From: Hyphomicrobiales bacterium
Lineage (GTDB): Bacteria > Pseudomonadota > Alphaproteobacteria > Rhizobiales > Xanthobacteraceae
DNA: 8,798 nucleotides
Assembly: GCA_016210825.1 (NCBI GenBank)
Contig: JACQTM010000020.1
Coordinates: 1-8,798 of the forward strand
Direction: 5' to 3'
Shown: positions 5,439-8,798 of the stretch, in pieces
Layout of the letters: each line of letters starts with the position of its first letter
Position numbering within the stretch: the first letter of the stretch is position 1
The notes under the pieces: model-generated
What the model saw: only the letters and a program-made list of their open reading frames with translations
Databases searched by the model: none
What the model was told of the DNA's origin: nothing
Translations under genes and position numbers: made by a program

Positions 5439-6899
5439 ATGACCGGGTGGGTCATTCTCGTTGACCAGCCCAAGGACTTTCCAAACGCCGACACCCCACA
5501 CAAGGTGATCACGACGAGTGAGTATCTCGCCCGTCCGCGCTTGTTCGAGATGGGCCGGCCGAAGCTCGTCAACCTGTCGCGCTCTTATGCCTATCAATCC
5601 AAGGGGTATTACGCCTCGCTGCTGGCCGAAGCGCGCGGCCATCGCATCGTGCCAACCGTCGAGACGATGCTCGAGCTGCGTGAAGCCAAATTGTACGAGC
5701 ACGCTTTGCCGGAACTGGAGGACGAACTAAATCGCTGCGCCCGCAAGGCCGATTACCAGCCGGAAGGCGAGTTTAGATTGCTCGTTTGTTTTGGCATTGC
5801 ACGCGACGAGCGCTTCGAATCCTTTGGCCGCCTGCTGTTCGATTGGTTCCGCTGCCCCGCGCTTGAGATTATTGCTGAGCCAGGCCATTGGCTGTCGATC
5901 GATCGCATCCGCCCTCGCAATCTCGCGCGCCTGGCCAACGGCGAATGTGAATTCTTCCGCGAGGCACTGCATCTGCATACCAAGCGAGAATGGCGCGATC
6001 CCAAGACGCGTTCGGTCGCAAAATATGATCTTGCCGTTCTCTACGATCCCAACGAGAAAACAGCGCCATCCTCCTCGATGTCGATCAAGCATTTTGCGCG
6101 TATTGCCGAACGGCTTTCGGTCGACGTCGAGCCGATTACGCGCAGGCAACTCGCGGAACTTGCCGAATTCGATGGACTTTTCATCCGCGAGACGACCTCG
6201 ATCGACAATCATACTTATCGCTTTGCTCGCAGAGCTTGGCAGGAAGGAATGCCGGTCATCGACGACCCGATCTCGATGATCCGATGCACCAACAAGGTCT
6301 TCCTGATGGAGCTCATGAGCTCCAACCAGGTACCAACGCCGCCGACTGTAATCATTCCCGATGGCGGCGATCTCAACAAGGCGGTCGACGAGCTCGGCCT
6401 GCCACTCGTGGTGAAGATCCCGGATGGCTCCTTTTCGCGGGGCGTCCACAAGGTGAACAGCGCGGAGGAATTCCGGCGCGTCGCTGACGAACTATTCGAG
6501 GAAACCGACCTATTGCTGGCGCAAAAATTCCTGCCGACCGAGTTTGACTGGCGTGTCGGCGTGCTTGGCGGCGAGCCTCTATTTGTGTGCCAGTACCGGA
6601 TGGCGCGCGGGCATTGGCAGGTCGTGAAATATCGGCCCGACGGGTCGTCGCACGAAGGCGGCTTCCGCGCCTTCGATCTTGACCGGGCGCCGCACGAGAT
6701 CATTGACATCGCCTTGCGCGCGGCCCGACCGATCGGCGACGGGTTCTACGGCGTGGATCTAAAACAGACCGATCGCGGTATCGTCGTCATGGAAGTCAAC
6801 GACAACCCGAATCTCGAGCACGGTATCGAGGACACCGTCGGCAAAGACGAAATCTGGGTTCGTATTCTGCGCTGGTTTATCGATCGCTTCGAGCAATAA
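5439..6899 (+). CDS. RimK-family ATP-grasp ligase with RLAN-type N-terminal domain
   Basis: This 486-residue protein begins with a region of about 150 residues that matches the RimK-like ATP-grasp N-terminal (RLAN) domain: VILVDQPKDFPNADTPHKVI, then KLVNLSRSYAYQSKGYYASL. A linker leads to a RimK-type ATP-grasp domain (about 190-480). There, VVKIPDGSFSRGV (from Val325) is the nucleotide-contact lysine and glycine loop, LLAQKFLPTEFDWRVGVLGG is the central strand region, and EVNDNPNLEHG (from Glu452) carries the Mg-ATP-binding acidic and Asn residues. Such enzymes form amide bonds between a carboxylate and an amine, often adding glutamate or another amino acid. The acceptor here is unknown, and this is not the ribosomal S6 modifier of E. 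coli, which lacks the RLAN region. The start has GGAG 7 nt upstream. The GNAT gene upstream is a common partner. Confidence 0.88.
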   Translation: MTGWVILVDQPKDFPNADTPHKVITTSEYLARPRLFEMGRPKLVNLSRSYAYQSKGYYASLLAEARGHRIVPTVETMLELREAKLYEHALPELEDELNRCARKADYQPEGEFRLLVCFGIARDERFESFGRLLFDWFRCPALEIIAEPGHWLSIDRIRPRNLARLANGECEFFREALHLHTKREWRDPKTRSVAKYDLAVLYDPNEKTAPSSSMSIKHFARIAERLSVDVEPITRRQLAELAEFDGLFIRETTSIDNHTYRFARRAWQEGMPVIDDPISMIRCTNKVFLMELMSSNQVPTPPTVIIPDGGDLNKAVDELGLPLVVKIPDGSFSRGVHKVNSAEEFRRVADELFEETDLLLAQKFLPTEFDWRVGVLGGEPLFVCQYRMARGHWQVVKYRPDGSSHEGGFRAFDLDRAPHEIIDIALRAARPIGDGFYGVDLKQTDRGIVVMEVNDNPNLEHGIEDTVGKDEIWVRILRWFIDRFEQ

Positions 6900-6921
6900 T
6901 TTCCATCACATTTCCCAAGAA

Positions 6922-7494
6922 TCATGTCCCCAAGAGCTGCGCCAGCCATTCCGGCCGGATGTTCCAGCCGAGAAAGCCCGCAACGCCAAACATCAATCCA
7001 ATCGCGCCCGACCCCCAGGCAAAATACAGCATGAGGAAGCTGTCCACGAGCGCGGATACCGCGGCGACTGCGATCGCTATCGAGATGAAGACTTCCGACA
7101 TATCGAATTGGTCATCGTGGAAATTGAGCCGGTCATATTCCTTTTCGAGTTGCTCCGCCTTTGCGCGGGTTTCCTTCGAACGCTCTTTGTATTTGGCAAT
7201 GTCGGCCTCATACTCGGCGGCCTGTTTGGCGGCTAAGGTCTTATCGATCGTGCCGGTGGTCTCGAGTAACCGAAGCTGCGCCAGACCATTTTCATCGACG
7301 TGGAGCTTGACGCGGGCGAATTGATATTCTGCCCAGGCATCGACCGATTCCGATTTCGCTTTCTGCATCGCTTGCACGATGTTGTCATCCTTAACTTTCG
7401 AAATCGCGAGAAAGACGGTCAAAATCACGACGCTGACCGCGACAAGATTATTGAGCCACTTGTTGGAGTTTTCCGCTTTATCCGACGCTTCCAT
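6922..7494 (-). CDS. DUF4337-like three-helix membrane protein
   Basis: This 190-residue protein of unknown function has a polar N-terminus and a first membrane helix at about residues 14-32. A long charged central segment follows (about 33-130, probably helical and coiled coil around 85-125, rich in Lys, Glu and Ala). Two further membrane helices lie at about 135-157 and 160-177. The layout and the motif ISKVKDDNIVQAMQKAKSES followed by DAWAEYQ fit the DUF4337 family. A strong GAGAGGG ribosome binding site (7501-7507 on the plus strand) sits 6 nt upstream of the ATG. The gene stands alone on the minus strand: it converges on the ligase gene with 22 nt between stops, where no terminator hairpin is visible, and diverges from the binding-protein gene. 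Nothing ties it functionally to either neighbour. Confidence 0.85.
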   Translation of the reverse strand: MEASDKAENSNKWLNNLVAVSVVILTVFLAISKVKDDNIVQAMQKAKSESVDAWAEYQFARVKLHVDENGLAQLRLLETTGTIDKTLAAKQAAEYEADIAKYKERSKETRAKAEQLEKEYDRLNFHDDQFDMSEVFISIAIAVAAVSALVDSFLMLYFAWGSGAIGLMFGVAGFLGWNIRPEWLAQLLGT

Positions 7495-7618
7495 CCATCA
7501 CCCTCTCTGGATTCGAATGCATTCTAGCGCAACCATAATTCCCGCGCTGGGCAATCGGGCTATGCTCGCTTATTGTCGTGGCTACTTTTGTACGGCAAGC
7601 AGGTCAAAAGCTGCGACG
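7495..7618. promoter_or_regulatory. Divergent intergenic region between DUF4337-like gene and ABC binding protein
   Basis: These 124 nt must hold signals for both flanking genes. On the minus strand a TAGAAT box (plus-strand ATTCTA at 7521-7526) is a possible -10 for the membrane protein, but no well-spaced -35 is seen. A 10-bp palindrome GAATGCATTC (7515-7524) overlaps it and ATTCGAAT (7511-7518) abuts it, so an operator is conceivable. No clear promoter or strong ribosome binding site is visible for the plus-strand gene. Confidence 0.35.
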
Positions 7619-8623
7619 ATGCGGAAAAAATTGATATACGCGGGTTTAGCGCTTGCACTGACGATCACGGCTGCCGTCGGCCAAGGCCTCGACAAGGTCA
7701 CGTTCGGAACGAACTGGGTGGCCCAAGGCGAACATGGCGGCTTCTATCAGGCACTGGCTGATGGCACGTTTCGTAAGCATGGTCTCGACGTTACAATTCT
7801 TCCCGGCGGCCCCAATGCGAACAATCGCATCCTGCTTCCAGTGGGGAAGATCGATTTCTTTATGAGCGCAAACTCGCTGCAGACCTTCGATGCCGTGGAG
7901 CAGAATGTTCCAACCGTCGCGGTCGCGGCCATTTTTCAAAAGGATCCGCAGATTCTGATCGCACATCCGGGACAAGGCATCGAAAAATTCGAGGACTTGA
8001 AGAAACTCACGCTGTTTGTCTCGAAAGAGGGAATCACCAGCTATTACCAGTGGCTAAAGGCCGATTTCGGGTTCAAGGACAGCCAGGTCAAGCCCTACAC
8101 ATTCAATCCGCAACCGTTTCTTGCCGATAAGCGTACGGCGATGCAGGGCTATGTTACCTCGGAACCATACGCCATCGAAAAACAGGGCGGCTTCAAACCG
8201 ACGATATTTCTCATCGCCGATCAGGGGTTTGATGCCTATTCGACGTTGATCGAAACGCGGCGTGATCTCGTCGAGAGGAGGCCCGGCCTGGTACAACGCT
8301 TCGTCGATGCCTCGATCATCGGCTGGTACAATTATCTTTACGGCGACAACAACTCCGCGAACAGGCTTATCAAGGTACACAATCCAGAAATGACGGATGA
8401 GCTTCTTGCCTATTCCATCGCCGCGATGAAGGAATACGGTATCGTCGATTCCGGCGATACACTCAAATTTGGGATTGGCGCCATGACCGATGCCCGCATG
8501 CAGGCGTTCTTCGACAAAATGTCGCGCGTCGGTGTCGTCAAGGCCAGGATTGATTATCGCAAGGGATATACGACGCAATTCGTGAACAAAGGCGTGGGCC
8601 TAGATTTGCGTCCAAGACGATAG
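7619..8623 (+). CDS. ABC transporter substrate-binding protein, NMT1/THI5-like
   Basis: This 334-residue periplasmic ligand-binding protein belongs to the NMT1/THI5-like (SsuA/TauA/ThiY-related) superfamily. It opens with a signal peptide: MRKK, a hydrophobic core LIYAGLALALTITAAV, and likely cleavage near residues 20-23. The mature part shows the family's first strand VTFGTNWVAQGEHGGFYQA (from Val27), then GLDVTILPGGPNANNRILL and GKIDFFMS in the first lobe. In the second lobe are the hinge-region FNPQPFLADKRTAMQGYVTS and the ERRPGLVQRFVDASIIGWY helix. The frame is open further upstream, but ATG 7619 is chosen because it puts the signal peptide at the N-terminus; its ribosome binding site is weak. 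Ligands in this superfamily include sulfonates, taurine, nitrate and thiamine-pyrimidine precursors; the ligand here cannot be fixed from sequence. The partner ATPase begins 8 nt after the stop. Confidence 0.88.
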   Translation: MRKKLIYAGLALALTITAAVGQGLDKVTFGTNWVAQGEHGGFYQALADGTFRKHGLDVTILPGGPNANNRILLPVGKIDFFMSANSLQTFDAVEQNVPTVAVAAIFQKDPQILIAHPGQGIEKFEDLKKLTLFVSKEGITSYYQWLKADFGFKDSQVKPYTFNPQPFLADKRTAMQGYVTSEPYAIEKQGGFKPTIFLIADQGFDAYSTLIETRRDLVERRPGLVQRFVDASIIGWYNYLYGDNNSANRLIKVHNPEMTDELLAYSIAAMKEYGIVDSGDTLKFGIGAMTDARMQAFFDKMSRVGVVKARIDYRKGYTTQFVNKGVGLDLRPRR

Positions 8624-8631
8624 GCACTCTC

Positions 8632-8798
8632 TTGCCGGCCTCGGCCCCAGAAATTATCGCAAATTCAATTGTCGCGCTGCGCGGCGTCGAAAAAATCTAT
8701 GATAATGGCATCACCGCGCTCGACGGCTTCGATCTCGAAATCCATCGTGGCGAATTTGTCTCGCTGCTTGGCCCGTCGGGTTGCGGCAAGTCCACGGC
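8632..8798 (+). CDS. ABC transporter ATP-binding protein, SsuB/TauB/NrtD-like, 3'-truncated
   Basis: Only the first 55 codons are in the window. They contain VALRGVEKIYDNGITALDGF, then DLEIHRGEFVSLLGPSGCGKST, with Walker A GPSGCGKST at residues 47-55 ending at the edge. This is the N-terminus of the nitrate/sulfonate/taurine class of import ATPases. TTG 8632 is the only standard start codon in frame after the upstream in-frame TGA at 8551-8553 and before the conserved core; AGG at 8622-8624 could serve as a weak ribosome binding site. The gene starts 8 nt after the binding-protein stop, so the two are one transport operon, with a permease expected to the right. Confidence 0.88.
   Translation, partial: MPASAPEIIANSIVALRGVEKIYDNGITALDGFDLEIHRGEFVSLLGPSGCGKST

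Noticed and set aside
5246..5572. 108-codon minus-strand open frame covering the 209-nt gap
   Set aside because: It runs over the start of the ligase gene, its product resembles nothing I recognise, and no ribosome binding site supports it.
5727..6449. 240-codon minus-strand open frame inside the ATP-grasp gene
   Set aside because: It is a shadow of the ligase coding frame and has no motif of its own.
6900..6921. Possible bidirectional terminator between the convergent stops
   Set aside because: The 22 nt contain no inverted repeat capable of a stable stem.
7379..7618. 80-codon N-terminal extension of the binding-protein frame
   Set aside because: It overlaps the antisense membrane-protein gene and would bury the signal peptide that begins at 7619.

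Overview
The window reads as a stretch of alphaproteobacterial chromosome, probably Hyphomicrobiales (Bradyrhizobium/Xanthobacteraceae-like). The grounds are moderately high GC, tightly packed co-directional metabolic genes, a GTG and a TTG start, and protein flavours typical of that group. The assignment is by eye and tentative. Nine genes plus two edge-truncated ABC transporter fragments account for nearly all of the sequence. No tRNA, rRNA, CRISPR array, transposase or phage gene was seen.

Positions 1-5229 form one plus-strand run that looks like an operon. It starts with the 3' part of a polar amino acid ABC permease and its ATPase (511-1239), followed by a nitroreductase-family flavoprotein (1296-2141). 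Next come the two subunits of (2R)-sulfolactate sulfo-lyase, SuyA (2211-2498) and SuyB (2503-3690). A ComC-type (Ldh-family) sulfolactate dehydrogenase (3704-4696) and a GNAT acetyltransferase (4720-5229) end the run. The core chemistry is C3-sulfonate dissimilation: ComC interconverts sulfolactate and sulfopyruvate, and SuyAB cleaves (2R)-sulfolactate to pyruvate and sulfite. The adjacent amino-acid-type importer could supply cysteate or a related sulfonate; that is inference.

After a 209-nt gap (5230-5438) lies an ATP-grasp ligase of the RimK family with an RLAN-type N-terminal domain (5439-6899). RimK/RLAN ligases are recurrently paired with GNAT proteins, so the GNAT gene at 4720 probably belongs functionally with this ligase rather than with sulfolactate breakdown. 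The gap holds a small perfect hairpin and a 32-codon ORF whose stop overlaps the ligase start.

A minus-strand gene for a three-helix membrane protein of the DUF4337 type (6922-7494) converges on the ligase gene. It diverges from a second ABC import system: an exported NMT1/THI5-like substrate-binding protein (7619-8623) and, 8 nt later, the start of its SsuB/TauB/NrtD-like ATPase (8632 to the window edge). This importer family serves sulfonates, nitrate or thiamine-pyrimidine precursors. Its closeness to suyAB makes a sulfonate ligand worth testing, but the sequence does not prove it.
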